DNA of 11,392 bases from an uncultured Streptococcus sp. (GTDB taxonomy: Bacteria; Bacillota; Bacilli; Lactobacillales; Streptococcaceae): assembly GCA_916048115.1 (NCBI GenBank), contig CAJZGQ010000023.1:1-11392 (forward strand). Direction: 5' to 3'. Below are positions 1-7,161 of this stretch, in pieces; the first letter of the stretch is position 1; each line of letters opens with the position of its first letter. Under the pieces are notes generated by a model. The model was given only the letters and a program-made list of their open reading frames with translations. It was not told the origin of the DNA and did not search any database. The position numbers and the translations under genes were made by a program.

Positions 1-673
1 GAGCTTGGATTTTATCTGATACAACAGGGTTTGTGATGGCTTGTTTCTTACCATCTCCGTTGATACGGATGAACCATTTTGTTAGATAGTAGTCATCTCC
101 AACATTCATCCATGCATAGTTTTCAGAAACATCCAATTTGAATGTCTTAGATACATAGTCACCTGTAAGGTTGTATTTATTCAAGACTGATTCAAATACG
201 CCAGGACCGTCAGGACGTGTGATGACAACTGATTCAGAACCTACTTTTGAAGTAGCTGTTTTGTTACCAGGATTTCCTGGTGTGCTATCCCATTCTGCTT
301 TGTATGAGAATCCACCTTTAACGTTTTCGTTCATTGACTCGATGGCTTTTTTAAAGGTAAAAGTAATCTTTTTGTTTGTCATCGAAATGGTCGCAACTTC
401 AGCTCCATTTGCTTGGAGGGATTGCGTTGCAATTTCCGTAATATTGACACCTTCTGGAGCGTCAATGGTAAAGGTATCTCCTTCTTTAACAGATTTACCT
501 GTTAAATCCCAGTCAAATGAGAAGGTAACTTTTTGTCCATTTGCTTGAGCCTTTAAGTTGGTGACAGTTGGTGAAACAGTGGCGGCACTAACAGGTTTGA
601 TCACAGACAAGCCTAAGGCTACCACACCGATGATAGCTACAAATGCAACTATCTTTTTATAAAGAGATTTCAA
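1..673 (-). CDS. Secreted Ig-fold surface adhesin, MSCRAMM-like (partial, N-terminus)
   Basis: This minus-strand frame stays open from a TTG codon at 673-671 to the left window edge, giving 224 codons; the C-terminus, including any LPXTG anchor, lies outside. An in-frame TGA at 682-680 leaves TTG as the only plausible start, preceded by AAAGGAA and GAGG motifs. Residues 1-31 form a Sec signal peptide: a basic start (KSLYKK), a hydrophobic core (IVAFVAIIGVVALGLSV) and a cleavage site near VSAA. No YSIRK motif is seen. Residues of about 32-145 resemble the first bacterial Ig-like adhesion domain (GDTFTIDAPEGVNI). The part from about residue 150 (TRPDGPGVF, TKWFIRINGDG, NPVVSDK) resembles the following collagen/fibrinogen-binding-type Ig fold. 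The likely role is binding host matrix or other bacteria at the cell surface. The ligand cannot be inferred, and the family call rests on motif resemblance. Confidence 0.8.
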   Translation of the reverse strand, partial: MKSLYKKIVAFVAIIGVVALGLSVIKPVSAATVSPTVTNLKAQANGQKVTFSFDWDLTGKSVKEGDTFTIDAPEGVNITEIATQSLQANGAEVATISMTNKKITFTFKKAIESMNENVKGGFSYKAEWDSTPGNPGNKTATSKVGSESVVITRPDGPGVFESVLNKYNLTGDYVSKTFKLDVSENYAWMNVGDDYYLTKWFIRINGDGKKQAITNPVVSDKIQA

Positions 674-923
674 TTGGCCTCATTTCCTTTCTTCGGCCTG
701 CCCTTTCCTAGGTTTTTCTATATAGTGATATATCCTAAAACTGAAAGACTTCCAATTTCTACTCCATGAAACCAGTCGCCTCAATCGAGATAGATCGATG
801 AAATGTTTGCTACCTTTAATGTAATAAATGAAAACAAACCCACCGATAAAATCAGCTCAAACCCTCTAACTACGTTTGTTTAGATAGAAAAAACAAGAGA
901 AATGACAAGCGTCGTAATGTCAA

Positions 924-994
924 AATGATAATAAACGTTATAAACTTAACAGAATAATCATCCCATCACATATTTAAAAAAGATTATTATCATT
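924..994. repeat. 11-bp perfect inverted repeat in the adhesin-recJ spacer
   Basis: AATGATAATAA at 924-934 and TTATTATCATT at 984-994 are perfect reverse complements separated by 49 bp. One arm sits at the predicted start site of the adhesin promoter. The arms are entirely AT-rich apart from one G/C, so chance is a real possibility in this AT-rich spacer. The arms look superficially like metal-regulator (Fur/PerR-type) half sites, but no regulator is assigned. Confidence 0.35.
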
Positions 995-997
995 AAT

Positions 998-1025
998 ATT
1001 ATAAGCTTTTATAGACATAAGTCAA
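998..1025 (-). promoter_or_regulatory. Candidate distal promoter of the adhesin gene
   Basis: Read on the minus strand, TTGACT (1025-1020) is separated by 16 nt from TATAAT (1003-998). This is the best sigma-A match in the spacer. Transcription would start near 991 and leave a leader of roughly 320 nt before the TTG start. A weaker proximal alternative is TTGGAA (755-750), 17 nt, TATATC (732-727). Confidence 0.5.
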
Positions 1026-1110
1026 GATAAATGCAACAAAAATATAGGAAATTGTTCATTTTGTTTCAACCACTACCTGACCGTTTATTTCCCGCCATTT
1101 TCGCCTTTCA

Positions 1111-1119
1111 TGATATAAT
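1111..1119 (+). promoter_or_regulatory. Extended -10 promoter of recJ
   Basis: TGATATAAT at 1111-1119 is a perfect extended -10 element (TGn-TATAAT). No good -35 is present about 17 nt upstream, which is common for streptococcal extended -10 promoters. A GAGGAG ribosome binding site at 1136-1141 precedes the recJ ATG by 12 nt. Confidence 0.65.
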
Positions 1120-1153
1120 ATTCAGATAAGAAAAAGAGGAGACCAAAAGCTAG

Positions 1154-3379
1154 ATGATCACTTCAAAATACGATTGGCAGTTAGCTTCGCCAAGTGCAGA
1201 TGAGGCCTTTTTAGCCCTTGCCAAAAAAGCAGGCCTGGAAGCATCCGTAGCAACCTTGCTGTATGAGCGTGGCATTCAGACCAAAGAGGATTTAGAAGAC
1301 TTTTTAGAACCCAAGTTAGAGAACCTTCACGACCCTTATTTGCTCCATGATATGGACAAGGCAGTGGAGCGCATTCGACGGGCCATCGAAGATTACGAGC
1401 AGATCCTCATCTATGGAGACTATGACGCGGACGGGATGACTTCGGCCTCTATTATGAAGGAAACTTTGGAGCAGATGGGAGCAGAGGTGCAAGTCTACCT
1501 ACCCAACCGCTTCACAGACGGCTATGGTCCCAATGAGAGTGTCTACAAGTACTTTATCGAGCAGCAAGGCATTTCTTTGATTGTTACGGTGGACAATGGC
1601 GTAGCAGGCAATCAAGCCATCGCTATGGCCCAGGAAATGGGAGTAGATGTCATTGTAACGGACCACCACTCTATGCCGGAAGTCTTGCCGGATGCATATG
1701 CAATCATCCATCCAGAGCATCCAGATGCGGCCTATCCCTTCCATTATCTGGCAGGCTGTGGTGTGGCCTTTAAGTTGGCCTGCGCCCTCCTAGAGGAAGT
1801 ACCAGTTGATCTTTTAGATTTGGTCGCGATTGGAACCATCGCTGACATGGTGAGCCTGACAGATGAAAATCGAATTCTGGTCAAATACGGCCTGGGGGTT
1901 CTCCAACATACCCAGCGCATGGGCTTGCAAGAGCTCTTTGAGATCGCTGGGATTCGTCCGGAGGATGTCAATGAAGAAACAATTGGTTTTCAGATCGCCC
2001 CTCGTCTCAATGCCCTTGGTCGCCTCGATGACCCAAATCCAGCCATCGAACTACTGACTGGTTTTGATGATGAAGAAGCGCACGAAATTGCCCTCATGAT
2101 TCATCAGAAAAATGAAGAACGAAAAGAGATTGTCCAAAGTATCTATGACGAAGCCAAAGCCATGGTCGATCCGAGCTTGTCCGCCCAGGTCTTGGCAAAA
2201 GAAGGTTGGAATCCTGGGGTTCTTGGCATTGTTGCCGGTCGTTTATTAGAAGAGCTACATCAGCCGGTCGTCGTCTTAAGCATCGAGGATGGACGGGCTA
2301 AAGGGAGCGCTCGCAGTCCTGAGTCGGTCAATATCTTTGATGCCCTTGATCCTCATCGGTCGTTTTTTGTCGCCTTTGGGGGACATGCTGGTGCAGCAGG
2401 GATGACGCTCGAGGTGGACCAACTTCCTGCCTTGACTCAGGCCCTTACGGATTATATTCGAGAGCAAGAGATTGATCTCAGCAGCAAGTCTAGCTTAGAC
2501 ATCGACGAGGAGCTACATTTAACAGAACTGACGCTTGAAACTCTGAAAAGCTTTGAGCGCTTGAGTCCTTTTGGCATGGACAATAAAAAGCCCGTCTTTC
2601 TGGTCCGTAATTTCAAGGTAGAAGGGGCGCGCTCGATGGGAGCCGGCAATACCCATTTGAAACTCAAAATTTCTCAAGAAGATGCGACCTTTGAGGTGGT
2701 TGCCTTTGGATTGGGAAGCTTAGAGGCAGAGTTTGCGCAGGCGCAAGACCTGGAGTTAGCTGTGCAGTTGTCGGTTAACCAATGGAATGGCCAAACAACT
2801 CTGCAGCTCATGCTGGTTGATGCGCGTGTGGACGGAGTCCAGCTCTTTAATATCCGCTCCAAAAATGCCAGTCTCCCCGCAGGTGTTCCGGTTCTTGACT
2901 TTACCCAAGAACTGCCAGATCTAGCGGACGCTTCCGCTGTTGTAGTCGGAAATATCCCTGAGGATTTAGAGTCCTTACGGCAAATTTTCCAAGAGCATGA
3001 TTTTCAGGCTGTCTATTTCAAAAATGAGATCCCCAAAGCCTATTATCTGACAGGGTACGGGAGCAGGGACCAGTATGCCAAGCTCTATAAGACCATCTAC
3101 CAATACCCTGAGTTCGATGTCCGCTACAAACTCAAAGACCTAGCAGCCTATCTCAAGATCCAGCAGATCCTCCTGGTTAAAATGATTCAGATCTTCCAAG
3201 AGCTGGGCTTTGTGACCATTGAAAATGGCATCATGAAGGTCAATAAAGAAGCAGAAAAACGGGAAATCGCAGAAAGCACCATCTACCAAAAACTCAAACA
3301 AACGGTGAAAGAGCAAGAACTGATGGCTCTTGGAACAGTTCGCGAAATCTATGATTATCTGACAGGACAGGCCTCATGA
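1154..3379 (+). CDS. recJ: Single-stranded-DNA-specific exonuclease RecJ
   Basis: RecJ is the cytoplasmic 5'-to-3' single-strand DNA exonuclease that acts in recombinational and mismatch repair. The 741-residue product has the family motifs in order. The DHH phosphoesterase domain shows GDYDADGMTS (residues 88-97), TVDNGV (145-150), VTDHH (168-172), LAGCGVAF (199-206), IADMV (229-233) and PRLNALGR (283-290). The DHHA1 part shows GWNPGVLGIVAGR (351-363) and FGGHAGAAGM (408-417). An OB-like region follows. The last 190 or so residues match the extra C-terminal domain typical of Firmicutes RecJ, which explains the length compared with about 570 residues in enterobacteria. All metal-binding Asp and His motifs are present, so it should be active. 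The ATG at 1154 has a good ribosome binding site. The TGA overlaps the next start codon by 4 bp (ATGA), so the TipC gene behind it is likely co-transcribed and translationally coupled. Confidence 0.97.
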   Translation: MITSKYDWQLASPSADEAFLALAKKAGLEASVATLLYERGIQTKEDLEDFLEPKLENLHDPYLLHDMDKAVERIRRAIEDYEQILIYGDYDADGMTSASIMKETLEQMGAEVQVYLPNRFTDGYGPNESVYKYFIEQQGISLIVTVDNGVAGNQAIAMAQEMGVDVIVTDHHSMPEVLPDAYAIIHPEHPDAAYPFHYLAGCGVAFKLACALLEEVPVDLLDLVAIGTIADMVSLTDENRILVKYGLGVLQHTQRMGLQELFEIAGIRPEDVNEETIGFQIAPRLNALGRLDDPNPAIELLTGFDDEEAHEIALMIHQKNEERKEIVQSIYDEAKAMVDPSLSAQVLAKEGWNPGVLGIVAGRLLEELHQPVVVLSIEDGRAKGSARSPESVNIFDALDPHRSFFVAFGGHAGAAGMTLEVDQLPALTQALTDYIREQEIDLSSKSSLDIDEELHLTELTLETLKSFERLSPFGMDNKKPVFLVRNFKVEGARSMGAGNTHLKLKISQEDATFEVVAFGLGSLEAEFAQAQDLELAVQLSVNQWNGQTTLQLMLVDARVDGVQLFNIRSKNASLPAGVPVLDFTQELPDLADASAVVVGNIPEDLESLRQIFQEHDFQAVYFKNEIPKAYYLTGYGSRDQYAKLYKTIYQYPEFDVRYKLKDLAAYLKIQQILLVKMIQIFQELGFVTIENGIMKVNKEAEKREIAESTIYQKLKQTVKEQELMALGTVREIYDYLTGQAS

Positions 3380-3969
3380 AAAAACACCTAAAGCAGTTTC
3401 TCTGGCTCACCCCCATCCTACTTTTTGGCCTTTATTGGTTGGGAATCTACCTGAGCCTGAAAAAACCTATGGAAGAAATCAACTACTCCGAAAATGGTGG
3501 ATTGATGCGCTATATGATGTTTAAGCCCTATACAGAAACGATAGGAAACGATGGTATCTGGAAAGAAGACGAGGATTTTCAGACCTACCCCTATTCTAAA
3601 GGAATTGTCGATGTTAACGAAGAACTGTCCGTGATGATGTTTAGGGGAACTCCCAACTGGACCTATATGTATGATCTTCAATTGGAAAAAGGTGTGACAC
3701 TTGGTTTTATATTTAAATACGACTCATCTAAAAAGCTATTTTTCCAGAAGGAGGTCTACCTTTCTAAAGAAGATACTACCTACGTGGGCCAGCAAATTCT
3801 TGATCAACTTGCCACCTACGGCAAAGACCGCACGCGGTTGAAAAACCAAAGCAAGAAAGTCGCTGAGCAATACATCCTCGGTACCTGGTTCAAGAATGGA
3901 AGTTCCCGTTATTCCTTGAAAAACTTGGGGGATATGAAAATCGAGTACAACAAATTGATAGAAGAGTAG
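3376..3969 (+). CDS. TipC-family immunity protein (intact upstream copy)
   Basis: This 197-residue protein matches the TipC family, the membrane-anchored immunity proteins that neutralise the exported lipid II phosphatase toxin TelC outside the cell. Residues 7-27 form one hydrophobic segment (FLWLTPILLFGLYWLGIYL), an uncleaved signal anchor that would leave the rest extracellular. Family-like stretches are ENGGLMRYMMFKPYT and the C-terminal YILGTWFKNG and RYSLKNLGDM. Its start overlaps the recJ stop (ATGA), so it should be expressed from the recJ promoter rather than with the toxin. It ends at a strong terminator. A second, broken copy lies at 6526-7118 behind the toxin gene. The two proteins are close at both ends and diverge in the middle, so whether this copy protects against the neighbouring toxin is open. 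It may be an orphan immunity gene left from an earlier cassette. Confidence 0.85.
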   Translation: MKKHLKQFLWLTPILLFGLYWLGIYLSLKKPMEEINYSENGGLMRYMMFKPYTETIGNDGIWKEDEDFQTYPYSKGIVDVNEELSVMMFRGTPNWTYMYDLQLEKGVTLGFIFKYDSSKKLFFQKEVYLSKEDTTYVGQQILDQLATYGKDRTRLKNQSKKVAEQYILGTWFKNGSSRYSLKNLGDMKIEYNKLIEE

Positions 3970-4012
3970 TAAGCATGTTTCCAATCCCACATCTTTTTTC
4001 AGATGTGGGATT
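3430..4012 (+). repeat. Imperfect direct repeat, copy 1 (tipC plus terminator)
   Basis: The segment covering most of the intact tipC and its terminator recurs at 6580-7161. The match is strongest at both ends, with a 26-bp identical run at 3430-3455 and a 34-bp identical run at 3797-3830. It is much weaker in the middle third. The repeats bracket the toxin operon in the same orientation. Confidence 0.8.
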
Positions 4013-4016
4013 TTTT
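3983..4016 (+). terminator. Rho-independent terminator after the intact tipC
   Basis: A perfect 12-bp stem, AATCCCACATCT (3983-3994) with AGATGTGGGATT (4001-4012), has a 6-nt loop and runs into a T-tract at 4011-4016. It closes the recJ-tipC transcript. A degenerate copy follows the second tipC at 7132-7165. Confidence 0.9.
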
Positions 4017-4051
4017 AGTATGCATTAATAAAATCAGAAAGCAGATACTAT

Positions 4052-4082
4052 AAGGCTTAGATACTACTAACTAAGCTTTTTT
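4052..4082 (+). terminator. Second, weaker hairpin before the toxin operon
   Basis: AAGGCTTAG (4052-4060) can pair with CTAAGCTTT-type sequence at 4071-4079 (9 pairs, one G-T), with a 10-nt loop and a T-run to 4082. It lies just upstream of the toxin operon promoter and could further insulate it from recJ-tipC transcription. It may be the terminator of a lost gene. Confidence 0.45.
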
Positions 4083-4096
4083 AAATTGTAAAAGTC

Positions 4097-4105
4097 TGTT
4101 ATAAT
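4097..4105 (+). promoter_or_regulatory. Extended -10 promoter of the LXG toxin operon
   Basis: TGTTATAAT at 4097-4105 is a perfect extended -10 element without a recognisable -35. It predicts transcription from about 4112 and a leader of about 50 nt. GGAGGA at 4151-4156 is a strong ribosome binding site for the ATG at 4162. The toxin module therefore has its own promoter behind two hairpins, separate from recJ-tipC. Confidence 0.65.
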
Positions 4106-4161
4106 ACTTCTAACTCTTTAGAACGTAGGGGTATTTAAAAATAAATATTTGGAGGAAATGT

Positions 4162-4434
4162 ATGGGTTTAATACAATCAAATGCTATTTCAGCTGCAGAT
4201 GCAATTAGTGAGCTGGTTTCAGTTGATACCAGCAGTGTGCAAAATCAGCAAGTTTCATTCTCTTACACCCAAGAAATTACAGGAATGGAAAATGGAAAGG
4301 AGGTAACAAATTCAGTTCTTCAGGCTATTAGCGAATTTAGTCAAGCAGTTCTAGTTCAAGCTAACAAGTTCCCTCAAATTGCTGCTGTAATTGAAAAGAG
4401 AGATATAGAGGAATCGCAAAGATGGAACCATTAA
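4162..4434 (+). CDS. Small LXG-partner protein (TIGR04197/DUF3130, Lap1- or WxgC-like)
   Basis: The 90-residue product is small, rich in predicted helix, and begins MGLIQSNAISAADAIS, like the TIGR04197 / WXG100-like proteins encoded just before LXG toxins. In the characterised Streptococcus intermedius systems such proteins bind the N-terminal LXG domain and carry the export signal to the type VIIb machine. Two helical stretches (about residues 5-20 and 47-85) flank a polar, beta-like middle (VSFSYTQEITGMENG). The published export motif of these partners is FxxxD; the nearest match here is IEKRD (residues 77-81), with Ile in place of Phe. Its ATG has the strongest ribosome binding site in the operon. 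Its end overlaps the next gene by 13 bp, so expression of the two should be coupled. The family call rests on length, motif and position. Confidence 0.78.
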   Translation: MGLIQSNAISAADAISELVSVDTSSVQNQQVSFSYTQEITGMENGKEVTNSVLQAISEFSQAVLVQANKFPQIAAVIEKRDIEESQRWNH

Positions 4435-4796
4435 AAAAAATAAAAGATAAGAGCGAAAAAGGACGCTCTGTTTTGACACGAAGAATTATAGAACTTGAAG
4501 AAAAAGAAGATGATTTTAAATTATTACAGAAGCGCCATGAAAATAGAGTTCTTTATTTAGCTGAGCGGTTTGAACAGCTATCTTCTGGTGTGGACTCATT
4601 ACTAACAGAATCGAATATGTCAACACAATTTAGAATTCAGGAGTTAGAAAATAATCAAGAACTGCGTCGTCAAATGTCCGAATATGTTCAAATTCATTTT
4701 GATGATATAGAAATATTGAGTCAATTGTTCCGTCGAAATACGGATGAACAAAGAGATAAATTAATATCAGAAAGGAATCAATTGCCTTGGGAGTGA
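4422..4796 (+). CDS. Coiled-coil LXG-partner protein (DUF3958/Lap2-like)
   Basis: This 124-residue protein is highly charged and almost entirely helical. Heptad-like hydrophobic spacing (RRIIELEEKEDDF, ERFEQLSSGVDSLL) suggests a coiled coil. In size, composition and place between a TIGR04197-like gene and an LXG toxin gene it matches the DUF3958-type second targeting factor (Lap2) needed for LXG toxin export. It has no signal peptide or membrane segment, so it should act in the cytoplasm as a chaperone or targeting partner, possibly in a ternary complex with the LXG domain. Its ATG lies inside the end of the preceding gene, and its TGA overlaps the start region of the toxin gene. All three genes are thus tightly coupled, as expected for subunits made together. 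A generic coiled-coil protein cannot be excluded from sequence alone. Confidence 0.75.
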   Translation: MEPLKKIKDKSEKGRSVLTRRIIELEEKEDDFKLLQKRHENRVLYLAERFEQLSSGVDSLLTESNMSTQFRIQELENNQELRRQMSEYVQIHFDDIEILSQLFRRNTDEQRDKLISERNQLPWE

Positions 4797-6526
4797 AATA
4801 TAGTTCTGCAGAATCTAGTGCATTAATTGATGCACTGACAAACAATATAGAAATTGCAAATGAAATTACGGAAAGATTATCAAATGGTTGCGATTATTTG
4901 GTAAGTTCTTTGGATTCAGGTAAATTACAGGGAGCTGCATATACTGCGGGTAAAGGACTTTTTACCGATATTATTATCCCTGCAATTACGAAAATCAAGG
5001 AAGCAGTGGATGATATTCAGATCGAGTTGAATTCATATAAAACAGCAAATGAACCTGTATCTCAATATGGAAATCTTGATTTAGAAGAATTAAAAGCTCT
5101 CAAAAAAAGTAAAGAAGACATGTTAACAGTTGTTAATGAACAGATTGCTGAGCATGAGAGTTTTTTTAATCAAATTAAAAAAAATTTTAATGGCGATGCC
5201 TATCGTGAGACTTCTCGTCAATTGACTGACTCAAAAAATAATCTAGAGTCAGAAATTCAGAGTGTGACAAAGAAAATTAATGAGTTGGAAATGTTTGTAT
5301 CACAGGTAGCATCATTTTTCTCAGATAGTTTAACTGTTCTTCAACTTGCTATTCAAGGAGCAAGTCAGTTAAGTCAAGTGGTTGTTGATGCTAATGGTAA
5401 TTACTATACAGATGGGCTAGATATGTCTTGGGTTGATGAATTAAAGGCTCAGAAAATAGTAAGCGAATCCCCAAGTTTACAAGATCTGTCCCCAGAAGAT
5501 GCAATGTTTGCTCAGAACCTGATGGTGCAGTATGGATTTAACGAGCAGACGGCAAGGGAAATCATAAAAGTCAGAGATGGCATTGATAAAAAATTCCCAG
5601 ATAAGTCTCAAGAGGAAAAAGATTACATACTTCTTAGGGTTCTTGGAAGTGTTTCATATACGGGATTAAAGTGGGATGCAACAGCAGGTTCTTTAGTTGA
5701 TTATTTTTACGATGAAGAGATTACAACTGATGGTGTTGTTCATTTCGTGAAGAGTTTTGATGAAATTATGGATGAACTAGGCTTAAGTGAAGCGGAATCA
5801 AAACATCTTTATACCGTGTTAGGATTACAGCATGAGGTATCAGGAATAACATTTTCAGATGATGAAAAAAAAGAGGAATTAAAGAACGGTCCTAGTTTTG
5901 TCTTAAACGGTCGCTTTAAGGATATTGAAGGAAGATATTCAGACGAGGAAGGAGTTGTTTCATCTGAAGAAATACAAAAAGTATATCAAAACATGTTTCG
6001 AAAAGCTGACTTTACCCATCAGTCTATTACTATGGCAACCCATTTAAATCCTAGTTTCGTTGAGCCAGCTTATGGTTATGGTGGAAGAGAAAATACTAAA
6101 GACTTATCGGGCTGGGAAGGTGATACAACTAGTAATGCGACCGATATGCAACCAAGTATTGGAACAGATGATTATCTTGCAGACTTAGATTCTGTAAATA
6201 TTGTAAAACGTATGGATTCGCAGGGGCAATCCTTTACGCAAGCAATGAATAGCTACATGAGTGATCTCCAAAGCTCACCAAAGTTGCGCGAGCAGGAGTT
6301 TAAACAAAATGTGGGCTTCGAGGAAGTTAAAACAACTATTTTTGAAAGTATGGTACCAGATAGTGCCTCTGGAACAATAATATCGTATGATGATAATGTT
6401 GGTCCTATTTATGAAAAACCTTCAGAAGAACAATCAATGGAATATCTGAAAACCCATTATAACGGATCTTATAAATTTATAGCAAGTCTAGAAAAAGAAG
6501 AAATGCAATATGAAAAAGGTATTTGA
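4787..6526 (+). CDS. LXG-domain polymorphic toxin, TelC-like, type VIIb effector
   Basis: This 579-residue effector has an N-terminal LXG domain (about residues 1-205). It opens with KYSSAESSALIDAL, carries the signature KLQG (L47-x-G49) within an AAYTAGKGLF context, and has long helices (95-200) that form the export stalk. The variable C-terminus (from about 230) has the blocks KSFDEIMDELG (322-332), DFTHQSITMATHL (408-420) and DDYLADLDSVNI (461-472). The last is Asp-rich, like the active site of TelC, the toxin of S. intermedius that cleaves lipid II outside the cell and needs calcium. The TelC assignment is supported by two adjacent TipC-family genes, but lipid II cleavage itself is inference. 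No signal peptide is present, as usual for this route. The start is uncertain: TTG at 4787 has AAAGGA 10 nt upstream and gives MGVKYSS, the usual start of such proteins; GTG at 4793 overlaps the preceding TGA. The stop overlaps the next ATG. Base composition is more AT-rich than recJ or metA. Confidence 0.87.
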   Translation: MGVKYSSAESSALIDALTNNIEIANEITERLSNGCDYLVSSLDSGKLQGAAYTAGKGLFTDIIIPAITKIKEAVDDIQIELNSYKTANEPVSQYGNLDLEELKALKKSKEDMLTVVNEQIAEHESFFNQIKKNFNGDAYRETSRQLTDSKNNLESEIQSVTKKINELEMFVSQVASFFSDSLTVLQLAIQGASQLSQVVVDANGNYYTDGLDMSWVDELKAQKIVSESPSLQDLSPEDAMFAQNLMVQYGFNEQTAREIIKVRDGIDKKFPDKSQEEKDYILLRVLGSVSYTGLKWDATAGSLVDYFYDEEITTDGVVHFVKSFDEIMDELGLSEAESKHLYTVLGLQHEVSGITFSDDEKKEELKNGPSFVLNGRFKDIEGRYSDEEGVVSSEEIQKVYQNMFRKADFTHQSITMATHLNPSFVEPAYGYGGRENTKDLSGWEGDTTSNATDMQPSIGTDDYLADLDSVNIVKRMDSQGQSFTQAMNSYMSDLQSSPKLREQEFKQNVGFEEVKTTIFESMVPDSASGTIISYDDNVGPIYEKPSEEQSMEYLKTHYNGSYKFIASLEKEEMQYEKGI

Positions 6527-7118
6527 TGAATCAGAAAATTAAATTATTCCTATGGCTCAGCCTCTTCCTGCTTGTTGCTCTTTATTGGTTGGGAATCTAC
6601 CTGAGTCTCAAGAACCCCATGGAAGGAATCAACTACGCCGAAAATGGTGGATGGATGCGCTATGTGATGTTTAAGCCTTATACGCAGATCATTGGAAGTG
6701 ATGATACTTTTCAGGAGGGTGAAGGACATAAAACTTTCTCTTTTTCCAAAAATATTGCCAATGATAAGCAACATCTTTCTGTAACAGTATTTAAGGGAAC
6801 TTCTGATTGGTTATATTTGTATGGTCATGAGTTGGATAGTAAAACCATGATTGGATTTGGATTTGTTTATGACTCTCATAAAAAAGCTATAGTGCAAGAA
6901 AAAGATATCTAGAAACAGATAACAAAATCTATAAAGATCAGTAACTTCTTGATCAACTTGCCACCTACGGCAAAGACCGTGCTTGGTTGAAAAAGCAAAG
7001 CAAGAAAGTCGCTGAACAATATATTCTTGGTACTTGGTTCAAGAATGGAAGCCCCCGCTATTCCTTGAAAAACTTAGGGAATATGAAAATCAAGTACAAT
7101 AAATTGCTAGAAGAATAG
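6526..7118 (+). pseudogene. Broken TipC-family immunity gene behind the toxin
   Basis: The gene starts at ATG 6526, whose A is the last base of the toxin stop, with AAAGG upstream. It encodes a signal-anchor segment (LFLWLSLFLLVALYWLGIYL) and TipC-like sequence up to QEKD, then stops at TAG 6910-6912 after 128 residues. A second frame continues the homology (RYLETDNKIYKDQ, stop, LLDQLATYGKDR, then QYILGTWFKNG) to TAG 7116-7118. Compared with the intact copy there are two independent lesions. One base is missing near the five-A run at 6899-6903; adding one A restores the frame. A TAA at 6942-6944 stands where the intact copy has CAA (Gln). The C-terminal third is therefore untranslated unless both are bypassed. 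It occupies the standard immunity position next to the toxin, so it was probably the cognate antidote. The 128-residue fragment could still be made; whether it protects is unknown. Confidence 0.85.
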
Positions 7119-7161
7119 TAAGCATGTTTCCAATCCCACACCATTTTTCGGATGTGGGATT
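6580..7161 (+). repeat. Imperfect direct repeat, copy 2 (tipC pseudogene plus terminator)
   Basis: This is the partner of the repeat at 3430-4012. Identical runs occur at 6580-6605 and 6946-6979. After the stop codon, the sequence TAGTAAGCATGTTTCCAATC and the terminator stem are shared, so the repeat reaches beyond the coding region. Confidence 0.8.

Larger units (their letters stand above)
674..1153. other. Divergent intergenic spacer, no gene seen
   Basis: This 480-bp AT-rich stretch separates the divergent adhesin and recJ genes. It holds the promoter candidates for both and the 11-bp inverted repeat. I found no convincing small reading frame with a ribosome binding site, no tRNA-like fold and no terminator. 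Confidence 0.6.

Noticed and set aside
171..548. A 125-codon plus-strand reading frame at the left edge
   Set aside because: It lies antisense to the adhesin frame, which has a clear signal peptide and Ig-like sequence; the plus frame has no ribosome binding site and no recognisable domain.
784..799. A short palindrome-like ATCGA/TCGAT pair in the adhesin-recJ spacer
   Set aside because: The 5-bp arms are too short to stand above chance and no promoter element is placed sensibly around them.
6945..7118. The C-terminal remnant of the second tipC as a separate small gene
   Set aside because: It has no start codon with a ribosome binding site at its beginning, and its sequence continues the broken TipC homology, so it is part of the pseudogene.
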